Below, piece after piece: positions 24,359 to 32,716 of a stretch of 64,000 bases of DNA; positions within the stretch are counted from its first letter, which is position 1; each line of letters begins with the position of its first letter. The notes below the pieces were generated by a model, which had not been told where the DNA came from, searched no databases, and was given only the letters and a program-made list of their open reading frames with translations. The DNA is from Flavonifractor hominis. GTDB lineage: Bacteria; Bacillota; Clostridia; Oscillospirales; Oscillospiraceae. Where the stretch lies: contig NZ_JBBMFT010000005.1 in the NCBI RefSeq assembly GCF_040095835.1, positions 1-64,000 on the forward strand, read 5' to 3'. The position numbers were made by a program, and so were the translations under genes.

Positions 24359-24374
24359 ACACAAGATATAGTGC
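24359..24374 (+). promoter_or_regulatory. Probable NrdR box in the nrdD leader
   Basis: ACACAAGATATAGTGC agrees with the NrdR consensus acaCwAtATaTwGtgt at 14 of 16 positions and lies about 16-17 nt after the expected transcription start, where NrdR would block transcription. A clear second box at the usual spacing is not seen. Confidence 0.6.
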
Positions 24375-24443
24375 TGCTTTGCGCGGCGATATGTGGCCCG
24401 GTGCAGGGCTTTTTTTATGAGCAGGAAAGGAACGGATGCTGCC

Positions 24444-26765
24444 ATGACACTGACCAAAATCAAGAAACGGGACGGCCGTCTGTCCGATTTTAATGAGGAT
24501 AAGATCGTACGGGCCATTACCAAGGCGTTTGACGCCACCTATAAGCCGGGACAGGCCGATGTGGCCCGGCGCCTGGCCGATGAGGTGCTCTCCATTCTGG
24601 AAGTGGAGGGGGAGCGGCAGCCCGATGTGGAACACATCCAGGACCTGGTGGAGCGGGTGCTGATGGACAACGGTTATGTGCAGACCGCCAAGGCCTACAT
24701 CCTCTACCGGGAGGAGCGCAGCCGTGCCCGGGAGATGAACACCCGGCTGATGAAGACCTATGAGGACATTACCTTTTCCGCCGCCAAGGAGTCCGATCTG
24801 AAGCGGGAGAACGCCAACATCGACGGGGATACCGCCATGGGCTCCATGCTGAAATTCGGCTCCGAGGGCGCCAAGCAGTTTTACGATATGTTTGTCCTCA
24901 ACCCCGACCACGCCCGGGCCCACCGGGAGGGGGATATCCATATCCACGACCTGGACTTTCTGACCCTCACCACCACCTGCTGCCAGATCGACATCAAAAA
25001 GCTCTTTGAGGGGGGCTTCTCCACCGGCCACGGCACTCTGCGGGAGCCCAACGACATCTCCTCCTATGCCGCGCTGTGCTGCATCGCCATCCAGTCCAAC
25101 CAGAACGACCAGCACGGCGGCCAGAGCGTGGTCAACTTCGACTACGGCATGGCCGACGGCGTGCGCAAGACCTTTGTGCGCCTCTACCGGCAGAACCTGG
25201 CCCGGGCCCTCATGCTGCTGGAGGACCGGGAGGACCCGGAGAGCGAGCTGAAGGGGATCATGGCCGGCATCAAGGAGCGGACCGGACTGGTCCCCACCCT
25301 GGAGGACTGGGACGACTACGCCGCCGCCGAACGGGAGGCCATGGCGCCCGCTTTCGGTACGCAGGAGGAGATCGCCAAGGCCCAGCGCTTTGCCCACCAG
25401 CGGGCGGTGAAGGAGACCGACCGGGCCACCTATCAGGCCATGGAGGCCCTCATCCACAACCTGAACACCATGCACTCCCGGGCCGGGGCCCAGACCCCCT
25501 TCTCCTCCATCAACTACGGCATGGATACCTCCCCCGAGGGACGGCTGGTGATGAAAAACGTGATGCTGGCCACCGAGGCCGGCCTGGGCGGCGGGGAGAC
25601 CCCCATTTTCCCCATCCAGATCTTCCGCGTCAAGGAGGGGGTCAACTACAACCCCGGCGAGCCCAACTACGACCTGTTCCAGCTGGCCATCCGGTGCTCG
25701 GCCAAGCGGCTGTTCCCCAACTTCAGCTTCATCGACGCCCCCTTCAACCTGCAATACTATAAGCCCGGCCATCCCGAGACCGAGATCGCCTACATGGGCT
25801 GCCGCACCCGGGTCATCGGCAACGTATACGACCCCAGCCGGGAGATCTGCAACGGCCGGGGCAACCTGAGCTTTACCACCATCAACCTGCCCCGGCTGGC
25901 CATCAAGGCCCGGGGAGATCTGGACGCCTTCTTCGAGGGGCTGGACCGGATGATGGACCTGTGCGTGGACCAGCTGCTGGAGCGCTTTGAGATCCAGTGC
26001 CGCAAGCACGTGTACAACTACCCCTTCCTGATGGGCCAGGGGGTGTGGCTGGACAGCGACAAGCTCAGCTGGGACGACGAGGTGCGGGAGGTGCTCAAGC
26101 ACGGCACCCTGTCCGTGGGCTTCATCGGCCTGGCCGAGACCCTGAAGGCCCTCATCGGCGCCCACCACGGCGAGAGCGAGAAGGCCCGGGTGCTGGGCCT
26201 GGAGATCATCTCCCACATGCGCTCCCGCATGGACGAGGAGAGCGAGAAGCGGGGCCTCAACTTCTCCCTGCTGGCCACACCGGCGGAGGGACTGTCCGGC
26301 CGGTTCGTCAAGCTGGACAAGGTCCGCTACGGCATTATCGAGGGGGTCACCGACCGGGAGTACTACACCAACTCCTTCCATGTGCCGGTGTACTTCCCCA
26401 TCTCCGCCTACGACAAGATCAAGATCGAGGCACCCTATCACGCCCTCACCAACGCCGGGCACATCAGCTACATCGAGATGGACGGCGACCCCACCGACAA
26501 TCTGGAGGCCTTTGAAAAGGTCATCCGCTGCATGAAGGAGAGCGGCATCGGCTACGGCAGCGTGAACCACCCGGTGGACCGGGACCCGGTGTGCGGTTTC
26601 TCTGGCATCATCGGGGACCAGTGCCCCGGCTGCGGCCGCACCGAGGCCGACGGCGTGCCCTTTGAGCGCATCCGCCGCATCACCGGCTATCTGGTGGGCA
26701 CCCTGGACCGCTTCAACAACGCCAAGCGGGCCGAAGAGCACGACCGGGTCAAGCACTCGGTCTGA
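24444..26765 (+). CDS. nrdD: Anaerobic ribonucleoside-triphosphate reductase
   Basis: This oxygen-sensitive class III enzyme reduces NTPs to dNTPs using a glycyl radical installed by NrdG. The 773-residue protein has an N-terminal ATP-cone (about 1-95, KKRDGRLSDFNEDKIVRAI), the ten-stranded barrel with HNLNTMHSRAGAQTPFSS, a cysteine-rich metal site (PVCGFSGII, then DQCPGCG) and the C-terminal glycyl radical loop RRITGYLVGTLDRFNN. The length is normal. The ATG at 24444 follows GGAAAGGAACGG with loose spacing. The promoter and an NrdR-like box fit dNTP-responsive control. Two methyltransferase genes separate it from nrdG. Confidence 0.95.
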   Translation: MTLTKIKKRDGRLSDFNEDKIVRAITKAFDATYKPGQADVARRLADEVLSILEVEGERQPDVEHIQDLVERVLMDNGYVQTAKAYILYREERSRAREMNTRLMKTYEDITFSAAKESDLKRENANIDGDTAMGSMLKFGSEGAKQFYDMFVLNPDHARAHREGDIHIHDLDFLTLTTTCCQIDIKKLFEGGFSTGHGTLREPNDISSYAALCCIAIQSNQNDQHGGQSVVNFDYGMADGVRKTFVRLYRQNLARALMLLEDREDPESELKGIMAGIKERTGLVPTLEDWDDYAAAEREAMAPAFGTQEEIAKAQRFAHQRAVKETDRATYQAMEALIHNLNTMHSRAGAQTPFSSINYGMDTSPEGRLVMKNVMLATEAGLGGGETPIFPIQIFRVKEGVNYNPGEPNYDLFQLAIRCSAKRLFPNFSFIDAPFNLQYYKPGHPETEIAYMGCRTRVIGNVYDPSREICNGRGNLSFTTINLPRLAIKARGDLDAFFEGLDRMMDLCVDQLLERFEIQCRKHVYNYPFLMGQGVWLDSDKLSWDDEVREVLKHGTLSVGFIGLAETLKALIGAHHGESEKARVLGLEIISHMRSRMDEESEKRGLNFSLLATPAEGLSGRFVKLDKVRYGIIEGVTDREYYTNSFHVPVYFPISAYDKIKIEAPYHALTNAGHISYIEMDGDPTDNLEAFEKVIRCMKESGIGYGSVNHPVDRDPVCGFSGIIGDQCPGCGRTEADGVPFERIRRITGYLVGTLDRFNNAKRAEEHDRVKHSV

Positions 26766-26778
26766 GAGGAAGAGAGAT

Positions 26779-27981
26779 ATGACACAGCCGAGCATCCGCC
26801 TCAAGCGGGGGGAGGGCCGGGCCTTCAAGGCCGGCGGCCCCTGGATCTATGACAATGAAATCGGGGAGATTTTGGGCGACCCCGCCGACGGGGACGTGGT
26901 GGCCATCCAGGACTACAACGGCTACCCCCTGGGGGTGGGCTTTCTGAACCGGGCCTCCACCATCGCGGTGCGGGTGCTGTCCCGGAAGGCGGACGCGGTC
27001 ATTGACGAGGCCTTTCTGGAAGCCCGGGTCCGGGCCGCCTGGCAGTACCGGAAGGACACGGTGGACACCTCCTCCTGCCGGGTGATCTTCGGGGAGGCCG
27101 ACTTTCTCCCCGGCCTGGTGGTGGACAAATTTTCCGACGTGCTGGTGGTGGAGTCCCTGGCCCTGGGCATCGACAAGCTGAAATCCACCATTTTGAAGCT
27201 GCTGGTGGATGTTCTGGCCGAGGACGGCATTTCCATCCGGGGCATCTACGAGCGCAGCGACGCCAAGGTGCGCCTCAAAGAGGGTATGGAGCGGGTGAAG
27301 GGCTTTTTGTCCGAGCCCTTCGACCCGGTGGTGGAGATCGTGGAGAACGGGGTCCGCTACCAGGTGGACGTGGCCGAGGGACAGAAGACCGGCTTCTTCC
27401 TGGACCAGAAGTACAACCGCCTGGCCATCCAGCCCCTGGCCAAAGGCGGCCGGGTGCTGGACTGCTTCACCCACACCGGGGCCTTCGCCCTCAACGCCGC
27501 CAAGGGCGGCGCCCGGGAGGTGCTGGGGGTGGACGCCTCCCAGCTGGGGGTGGATCAGGCCACCCGCAATGCCGAATTGAACGGCATGAGCGACCGGGTG
27601 CGGTTCGAATGCCATGACGTGTTCGAGCTGCTGCCCGAGCTGGAGAAGAAAGGCGAGCAGTTCGACCTGGTGATCCTGGACCCGCCGGCCTTCACCAAGT
27701 CCCGCGCCTCGGTGAAGAAGGCGGTCACCGGCTACCGGGAGATCAACCTGCGGGGCCTCAAGCTGGTGAAAAACGGCGGCTATCTGGCCACCTGTTCCTG
27801 CTCCCACTTCATGACCCCGGAGCTGTTTACGAAAACCATCGGGGAGGCCGCCCGGGACGCCCACCGCCGCCTGCGGCAGGTGGAGTACCGCACCCAGTCC
27901 CCCGACCACCCGGTGCTGTGGGGGGCCGACCAGTCCCTCTACCTGAAGTTCTACATCTTCCAGGTGGTGGACGACCGGTAA
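26779..27981 (+). CDS. RlmI-like 23S rRNA m5C methyltransferase
   Basis: The 400-residue protein starts with a PUA domain (about 3-75, RLKRGEGRAFKAGGPWIYDN). It continues with a Rossmann methyltransferase: SAM motif RVLDCFTHTGAFALNAAKGG, motif IV LVILDPPAFTKSR and the catalytic-type cysteine in LATCSCSHFM. It fits the RlmI/YwbD family methylating a cytosine in 23S rRNA. The start at 26779 follows GAGGAAGAGAGAT, only 13 bp after the nrdD stop, so the two genes are probably one transcript. Confidence 0.87.
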   Translation: MTQPSIRLKRGEGRAFKAGGPWIYDNEIGEILGDPADGDVVAIQDYNGYPLGVGFLNRASTIAVRVLSRKADAVIDEAFLEARVRAAWQYRKDTVDTSSCRVIFGEADFLPGLVVDKFSDVLVVESLALGIDKLKSTILKLLVDVLAEDGISIRGIYERSDAKVRLKEGMERVKGFLSEPFDPVVEIVENGVRYQVDVAEGQKTGFFLDQKYNRLAIQPLAKGGRVLDCFTHTGAFALNAAKGGAREVLGVDASQLGVDQATRNAELNGMSDRVRFECHDVFELLPELEKKGEQFDLVILDPPAFTKSRASVKKAVTGYREINLRGLKLVKNGGYLATCSCSHFMTPELFTKTIGEAARDAHRRLRQVEYRTQSPDHPVLWGADQSLYLKFYIFQVVDDR

Positions 27982-28006
27982 CACCGGAGAAAAAGGGCGG
28001 TGCTTT

Positions 28007-28762
28007 ATGGATCACACACAGCGCTTTGAGGGCCTGGCCGGGGTGTATGCCGCCGGTCGTCCGACCTATGCCCGGGGCCTGCTGGACGCGCTGTATGGGG
28101 AGTACGGTCTTTCGGCGGCGTCGGTGATCGCCGATGTGGGCGCCGGGACCGGTAAGCTGACCGGACAGCTGCTGGACCGGGGCAGCTTTGTATACTGTGT
28201 GGAGCCCAACGCCGACATGCGCGGTGCCGCCGCCCGGGCACTGAGCGCCTGCCCCAGGTGCCGGGTGATAAACGGGACGGCGGAGGCGACCACGCTGGAG
28301 GCGGAGTCGGTAGACTGCGTAACGGCAGCTCAGGCCTTCCACTGGTTCGACCCGCTCCGGTTCCGGCGGGAGTGCAGGCGGATCCTGCGGGGAAACGGGC
28401 CGGTTTTCCTGATCTGGAACATCCGGGACCCATCCGACCCGGTGAACCGGGACAGCTTCCGGATCTTCTCGGAGTACTGCCCAGCCTTCCGGGGCTTTGG
28501 GGGCGGCATTCAGAAGGACGACGCCCGGATCCGGCAGTTGTTTGGGCATGGGTATGCCTACCGGGAATTTGAACATCCCCTTTGCTATGAAAAGGACGGC
28601 TTTCTCCGCCGCAGCCTGTCCGGCTCCTACTCCCTGCGGCCGGGCGATGCCCGGTATCCGGAATACCTGCGGGCGCTGTCCGGGCTGTTCGACCGGTATG
28701 CGGAGAACGGGCTGCTGCACATGGCAAATCAAACGGTGGTCTATGTTGGAACGGTAGACTGA
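28007..28762 (+). CDS. Class I SAM-dependent methyltransferase
   Basis: A 251-residue protein of the Methyltransf_11 type. It begins MDHTQRFEGLAGVYAAGRPT, and its SAM-binding loop is VIADVGAGTGKLTGQLLDRG, followed by an acidic-loop CVEPNADM and the motif AAQAFHWFDP. The latter two are typical of small-molecule methyltransferases related to UbiE/Trm9 and trans-aconitate methyltransferase. The substrate is not predictable. It lies 25 bp after the RlmI-like gene. Confidence 0.78.
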   Translation: MDHTQRFEGLAGVYAAGRPTYARGLLDALYGEYGLSAASVIADVGAGTGKLTGQLLDRGSFVYCVEPNADMRGAAARALSACPRCRVINGTAEATTLEAESVDCVTAAQAFHWFDPLRFRRECRRILRGNGPVFLIWNIRDPSDPVNRDSFRIFSEYCPAFRGFGGGIQKDDARIRQLFGHGYAYREFEHPLCYEKDGFLRRSLSGSYSLRPGDARYPEYLRALSGLFDRYAENGLLHMANQTVVYVGTVD

Positions 28763-28774
28763 CCGACGGGAACG

Positions 28775-28810
28775 CAGATAGGGGCCGCTGTGGACAGCGG
28801 CCCCTATCTG
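28775..28810 (+). terminator. Stable hairpin between the methyltransferase gene and nrdG
   Basis: A perfect 16-bp stem CAGATAGGGGCCGCTG/CAGCGGCCCCTATCTG with a TGGA loop. It lacks a T-run (TGCGCTTTGG follows), so it may attenuate or stabilise RNA rather than fully terminate. Confidence 0.55.
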
Positions 28811-28841
28811 TGCGCTTTGGAGAAGAAGGAGGATAAGTGTT

Positions 28842-29372
28842 ATGATGCGTATCGCCAATACGGTGTCCGACTCCATTGTGGACGGCCCCGGTCTGCGTTT
28901 CACCGTGTTTACCCAGGGCTGTCCCCACCACTGCCCCGGCTGCCACAACCCGGACACCCACGATCCCGCCGGGGGCCGGGCGGTGGGTGTGGAGGAGCTG
29001 GCGGAGACGATGGGGAGCAATCCACTCACCGACGGCCTCACCCTCTCCGGCGGAGAGCCCTTCTGCCAGGCGGAGGAGTGCGCCGCGCTGGCCCGTCTGG
29101 CCCATGAAAAGGGCTTGAACGTGTGGACCTATACGGGGTATACTTATGAAAGACTGCTGGAGGGGGACCTGCCCGGGGCGCTGGAGCTGCTGGAGCAGAC
29201 CGACGTGCTGGTGGACGGGCCCTTCCGGCTGGCGGAGAAGTCCTACGAGGCCCTGTTCCGGGGCAGCGCCAACCAGCGGCTCATCGATGTGAAGAAGAGC
29301 CGGGCGGCGGGAACGGTGGTCCTCTGGACCCGGCCGGACCCGCTGGCCCATTTTGTGCGGCCGGAGTCGTAG
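28842..29372 (+). CDS. nrdG: Anaerobic ribonucleotide reductase activating protein
   Basis: NrdG is the radical SAM enzyme that makes the glycyl radical of NrdD. The 176-residue protein carries the CxxxCxxC cluster motif as CPHHCPGC within FTVFTQGCPHHCPGCHNPDT, and the SAM-binding GGEP as LSGGEPFCQ. The small size matches the family. The start (MMRIAN) has AAGGAGGATAAG upstream. The four genes from nrdD to nrdG are co-directional with short gaps, but the hairpin at 28775-28810 may reduce nrdG expression from the nrdD promoter; no separate promoter was found. Confidence 0.93.
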   Translation: MMRIANTVSDSIVDGPGLRFTVFTQGCPHHCPGCHNPDTHDPAGGRAVGVEELAETMGSNPLTDGLTLSGGEPFCQAEECAALARLAHEKGLNVWTYTGYTYERLLEGDLPGALELLEQTDVLVDGPFRLAEKSYEALFRGSANQRLIDVKKSRAAGTVVLWTRPDPLAHFVRPES

Positions 29373-29395
29373 AGCACGGCAGAAGGAGGCGTCCC

Positions 29396-30013
29396 ATGGG
29401 GAAACAGGCGGAGCTTGCGGATTTCCGCAGCCGGTGGACGGGCCATGTGCCTGAGATACAGGATATCAGGGCCAGATATGCGGTGCTGGTGCCCCTGGTG
29501 GAGCGGACGGAGGGGCTGAGCCTGCTCTATGAGGTGCGCTCGGAGCAGCTGGGCCGCCAGCCGGGGGAGGTGTGCTTCCCCGGCGGAAAGATGGAGGCGG
29601 GAGAGACCCCCGTGGACTGCGCCCTGCGGGAGACCTGGGAAGAGCTGGCCATTCCACCCCAGGCGGTGGAGGTGGTGGCCGAACTGGACCTGGTGACCCA
29701 CCAGGGCGGCTTCGTGCTGCACCCCATTCTGGGCGTTGTGGACCCCGGGGCCCCCATCGTCCCCAGCCCGGCGGAGGTGAAGGAGACCTTCACCGTGCCG
29801 GTGGACTGGCTGCTGGAGCACCCGCCGGCGGTGTACACCTACGACCTGCTCCCCCAGGTGGGGGAGGACTTTCCCTATGAGCGCATCGGCTTTCCCCAGG
29901 GCTATCGCTGGCGGGGGGGCAAGGTCACGGTGCCGGTGTATGACTGGCCGGGGCACCCCATCTGGGGCCTCACCGGGCGCATCACCCGCCGCCTGCTGGA
30001 GGACATGGGATGA
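29396..30013 (+). CDS. CoA pyrophosphatase-type Nudix hydrolase
   Basis: The 205-residue hydrolase carries a full Nudix box (GGKMEAGETPVDCALRETWE, continuing EL; Gx5Ex7REUxEExGU pattern). The preceding segment RSEQLGRQPGEVCFPGGKME fits the NUDT7/CoA-diphosphatase subfamily signature upstream of the box (LLTxRSxxLRxxxGExSFPGG), so CoA or short-chain acyl-CoA hydrolysis is the best guess. The ATG at 29396 follows AGAAGGAGGCGTCCC. The gene overlaps the next one as ATGA. Confidence 0.85.
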   Translation: MGKQAELADFRSRWTGHVPEIQDIRARYAVLVPLVERTEGLSLLYEVRSEQLGRQPGEVCFPGGKMEAGETPVDCALRETWEELAIPPQAVEVVAELDLVTHQGGFVLHPILGVVDPGAPIVPSPAEVKETFTVPVDWLLEHPPAVYTYDLLPQVGEDFPYERIGFPQGYRWRGGKVTVPVYDWPGHPIWGLTGRITRRLLEDMG

Positions 30014-30651
30014 GGGCCCCGGAACAGCTGGGGCCCTACGTCTACCGCCAATCGGACAGCTGCTTTCCCCTGGGGCAGGACAGCCTGCTGCTGGGGGCCT
30101 TTGCCACGGTGCGCAGAGGGGACCGGGTGTGGGACCTGGGCTGCGGGGCGGGAGCGTTGCTGCTGCTGCTGGCCGGGCGGGAAGCGGAACTGACGCTTGC
30201 CGGGGTGGAGCGCTCTTCCGCGGACAGCGCCTTGGCCCGGGCGAATTTGGCGGAAAACGGCCTGGACGGAACCATTTTCACCGGGGATATCCGGGAGCTG
30301 ATGCTCCCCGCCGGGACGGCTTCCCTGGTGGTGTGCAACCCGCCCTACTTCAAGGCGGGCAGCGGCGCCCCCGGCGGGCCCGCCCGGACGGAGGAGGCCC
30401 GATTGCACGACTGGTGCGCCGCTGCCGGGCGGCTGCTGAAAAACGGAGGACGGTTCGCCCTGGTCCACCGGCCGGAGCGGCTGGCGGAGGTCTTTGCCGG
30501 GATGCGGGCCGCCGGGATCGAGCCCAAGCGGCTCCAGCTGGTGCAGCACAGTTTGGACACGCCGCCCTCTGCCGTGCTGGCGGAGGGGGTGCGGCAGGGC
30601 AGGCCGGGGTTACAGGTGCTGCCCGTACACTTTATTGACCGGAGGAATTGA
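30010..30651 (+). CDS. TrmN6-type tRNA/DNA adenine-N6 methyltransferase
   Basis: The 213-residue protein has the SAM motif VWDLGCGAGALLLLLAGREA and the adenine-N6 catalytic motif NPPY in VVCNPPYFKAG. It opens with the family phrase FPLGQDSLLLGAFA, all matching TrmN6 (YfiC), which methylates A37 of tRNA1(Val), and its Firmicutes relatives. The start overlaps the Nudix stop (ATGA at 30010-30013), so the two are translationally coupled. rsmI follows immediately (start 2 bp after the stop), a common Firmicutes gene order. Confidence 0.87.
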   Translation: MRAPEQLGPYVYRQSDSCFPLGQDSLLLGAFATVRRGDRVWDLGCGAGALLLLLAGREAELTLAGVERSSADSALARANLAENGLDGTIFTGDIRELMLPAGTASLVVCNPPYFKAGSGAPGGPARTEEARLHDWCAAAGRLLKNGGRFALVHRPERLAEVFAGMRAAGIEPKRLQLVQHSLDTPPSAVLAEGVRQGRPGLQVLPVHFIDRRN

Positions 30652-30652
30652 C

Positions 30653-31492
30653 ATGGCCGGAACCTTATATCTGGTACCCACCCCCATCGGCAATTTGGGG
30701 GACATTTCCCAGCGGATGGCGGATACCCTGGCGGAGGTGGACTTCATCGCCGCCGAGGACACCCGGGTGACCCTGAAGCTGCTCAACCACCTGGAGCTGA
30801 AAAAGCCCCTGATCTCCTACTACCGCCACAACACCGAGGCGGGGGGGCAGGCGGTGCTGGGCCGCCTGCTGGCGGGGGAGAGCTGTGCCCTGGTCACCGA
30901 CGCGGGCACCCCCGCTATCTCCGACCCGGGGGAGGATCTGGTGGCCCTGTGCGCCCGGAATGGGGTGGATGTGGTGGCCATCCCCGGTCCCTGCGCCCTC
31001 ATTACCGCCCTGGCGGTGTCCGGCCTGCCCACGGGACGGTTTACCTTTGAGGGCTTTCTGGCCATGAACAAGAAAAACCGCCGCGCCCACCTGGAGTCCC
31101 TGGCGGGGGAGCGGCGGACCATGCTCTTCTATGAGGCCCCCCACAAGCTCTGCGCCACCCTGGAGGATCTGGCCGCCGCCTTTGGCCCCGACCGGCGGAT
31201 CGCCCTGTGCCGGGAGCTGACCAAGCTCCACGAGGAGGTGCGCCGCACCACCCTGGGCCAGGCGGTGGAGTGGTACGCCGAGAATCCACCCCGGGGCGAG
31301 TTCGTACTGGTGGTGGAGGGCGCCCCTGAGCCGGAGGAACAGGAGATCACCCTGGAGCAGGGCTTGGCCCGGGTGGAGGAGCTGCGGGAGACTGGCCACT
31401 CCCTCCGGGACGCGGTGAAGCAGACCGTGAAGGAGACCGGGCTGCCCAAAAATGAGCTTTACGCCCTGGCAGTGGGCAAAGAAGGCTGCTGA
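30653..31492 (+). CDS. rsmI: 16S rRNA (cytidine-1402-2'-O)-methyltransferase
   Basis: RsmI methylates the ribose of C1402 in the ribosomal P site. The 279-residue protein matches the tetrapyrrole-methylase-fold family: LYLVPTPIGNLGDISQRM at the N-terminus, AAEDTR, LVTDAGTPAISDPG, and AIPGPCALITALAVSGLP for SAM binding. A GGAGGAATTGAC ribosome binding site precedes the ATG at 30653 and overlaps the end of the trmN6-like gene. No terminator is seen on this strand before the convergent abrB gene. Confidence 0.95.
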   Translation: MAGTLYLVPTPIGNLGDISQRMADTLAEVDFIAAEDTRVTLKLLNHLELKKPLISYYRHNTEAGGQAVLGRLLAGESCALVTDAGTPAISDPGEDLVALCARNGVDVVAIPGPCALITALAVSGLPTGRFTFEGFLAMNKKNRRAHLESLAGERRTMLFYEAPHKLCATLEDLAAAFGPDRRIALCRELTKLHEEVRRTTLGQAVEWYAENPPRGEFVLVVEGAPEPEEQEITLEQGLARVEELRETGHSLRDAVKQTVKETGLPKNELYALAVGKEGC

Positions 31493-31610
31493 GACGATCC
31501 ACAGCTTAAAATGAAGTCCAGACTGTGAAAAATCAATATCCTATTTTGGGAAAAAATTGAAAACCAAATATTACAAATTGTATATTTATGAAATCACCGT
31601 TACATGAAAA

Positions 31611-31651
31611 AAACCCCCCATTGCCCTTCTTGGAAGGGCAATGGGGGGTTT
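31611..31651 (-). terminator. Terminator of abrB
   Basis: A perfect 18-bp stem (31611-31628 with 31634-31651) with a CTTGG loop. On the minus strand it is followed by seven or more T, so it ends abrB; it may also stop transcripts from rsmI, although the plus-strand T-tract is short. The AT-rich stretch 31493-31605 to its left holds no recognisable gene. Confidence 0.88.
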
Positions 31652-31671
31652 AGCCTGCGATAAAAATGAAT

Positions 31672-31914
31672 TTATTTTCCCTGCAACTCCCGGATGCAGT
31701 TGGGACATACATTCTTGCCGCGGAAATTGATCACATCTCTGGCGTCATCGCAGAAAATGCAGGCGGGCTGGTACTTTTTCAGTACAATAGAGGGGCCGTC
31801 CACATAGATTTCCAGGGAGTCTTTCTCCGCGATGTCCAGTGTACGACGTAGTTCGATCGGGAGCACGATTCGTCCAAGCTCATCGACTTTCCGAACGATT
31901 CCGGTTGACTTCAT
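31672..31914 (-). CDS. abrB: AbrB/SpoVT-type regulator with C-terminal zinc ribbon
   Basis: The 80-residue protein opens with a complete AbrB DNA-binding domain (MKSTGIVRKVDELGRIVLPI, then ELRRTLDIAEKDSLEIYVDG). It ends in a short Cys-rich tail with CIFC and CPNC, likely a zinc ribbon. AbrB-type transition-state regulators control stationary-phase and sporulation genes; spmA and spmB lie next door on the other strand. Compare the truncated copy at 1352-1534. A consensus promoter lies 64 bp upstream. Confidence 0.87.
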   Translation of the reverse strand: MKSTGIVRKVDELGRIVLPIELRRTLDIAEKDSLEIYVDGPSIVLKKYQPACIFCDDARDVINFRGKNVCPNCIRELQGK

Positions 31915-31977
31915 ATCAAGTACTTCCTTTCTCTACGCTTTTCTATTTTTTTCCACTATCAACTATAAACTGACATT

Positions 31978-32005
31978 ATTATAACATGATGTATTGCAAT
32001 GTCAA
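31978..32005 (-). promoter_or_regulatory. Promoter of abrB
   Basis: On the minus strand TTGACA (complement of 32000-32005), a 16-bp spacer and TATAAT (complement of 31978-31983). Confidence 0.78.
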
Positions 32006-32135
32006 TCGAAATCTGGAAATTTAAGAAAAGGTTAAAAGAGTCTTTCACATCCCGTAAAAAGCGCGTTTGGCGGGCTGAGACATGTTTTCCGCCCCGGTGG
32101 CATAAGGTGAGAGGAAAACAGAGGAGGTGAGCCGG

Positions 32136-32714
32136 ATGGCGATGGCGCTGATCTGGACGGGAATGGTGGTGGCTGCGCTGCTGTGCGGCTTGGCCACGGG
32201 AAATGGGCCGGCGGTGGCGGCGGCGGCCATGGAGGGAGCGGCGGCGGCAGTGGAACTGTGTCTGTCCATGGCGGGGGTGCTCTGCCTGTGGATGGGGGTC
32301 ATGGAGGTCATGAAGCGCTCCGGCCTGTCTCAGGCCCTCACCCGCCTGCTGCGGCCGGTACTCAAGCGGCTGTACCCGGAGTTTGCCCGGGACCGGGCGG
32401 TGATGGACAGCATCGCGGCCAATGTGTCGGCCAATCTGCTGGGGCTGGGCAACGCGGCGACCCCGCTGGGCATCCAGGCCGCACGGCAGATGAGCCGGCG
32501 GACTCCGGGCACCGCCTCCGACGCGCTGTGCCTGCTGGTGGTGTGCAACACCGCCTCCATTCAGCTCATCCCCACCACTGTGGCCAGTGTGCGTATGGCC
32601 GCAGGCAGTACCGCCCCCTTTGACATCCTGCCCGCAGTATGGCTGGCCTCCGCGCTATCGGTGACGGCCGGAATCGTGGCGGCCAAGTGCTTTGCCCGGC
32701 TCTGGAGGGATTGA
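32136..32714 (+). CDS. spmA: Spore maturation protein A
   Basis: SpmA is an inner-membrane protein of the nucleoside-recognition (Gate) family needed for spore core dehydration. The 192-residue protein has several hydrophobic helices and the conserved NLLGLGNAATPLG segment. The start at 32136 follows GAGGAGGTGAGCCGG; a GTG at 32127 lies inside the ribosome binding site. Upstream, 31915-32135 holds the divergent abrB promoter and no sigma-A promoter that I can see for spmA, which suits a sporulation sigma factor, though no clear sigma-E or sigma-G site was identified. Confidence 0.92.
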   Translation: MAMALIWTGMVVAALLCGLATGNGPAVAAAAMEGAAAAVELCLSMAGVLCLWMGVMEVMKRSGLSQALTRLLRPVLKRLYPEFARDRAVMDSIAANVSANLLGLGNAATPLGIQAARQMSRRTPGTASDALCLLVVCNTASIQLIPTTVASVRMAAGSTAPFDILPAVWLASALSVTAGIVAAKCFARLWRD

Positions 32715-32716
32715 GG

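Noticed and set aside
32045..32311. Small antisense open frame across the spmA start
   Set aside because: Ala- and Ser-rich translation with no ribosome binding site, opposite the well-supported spmA gene.
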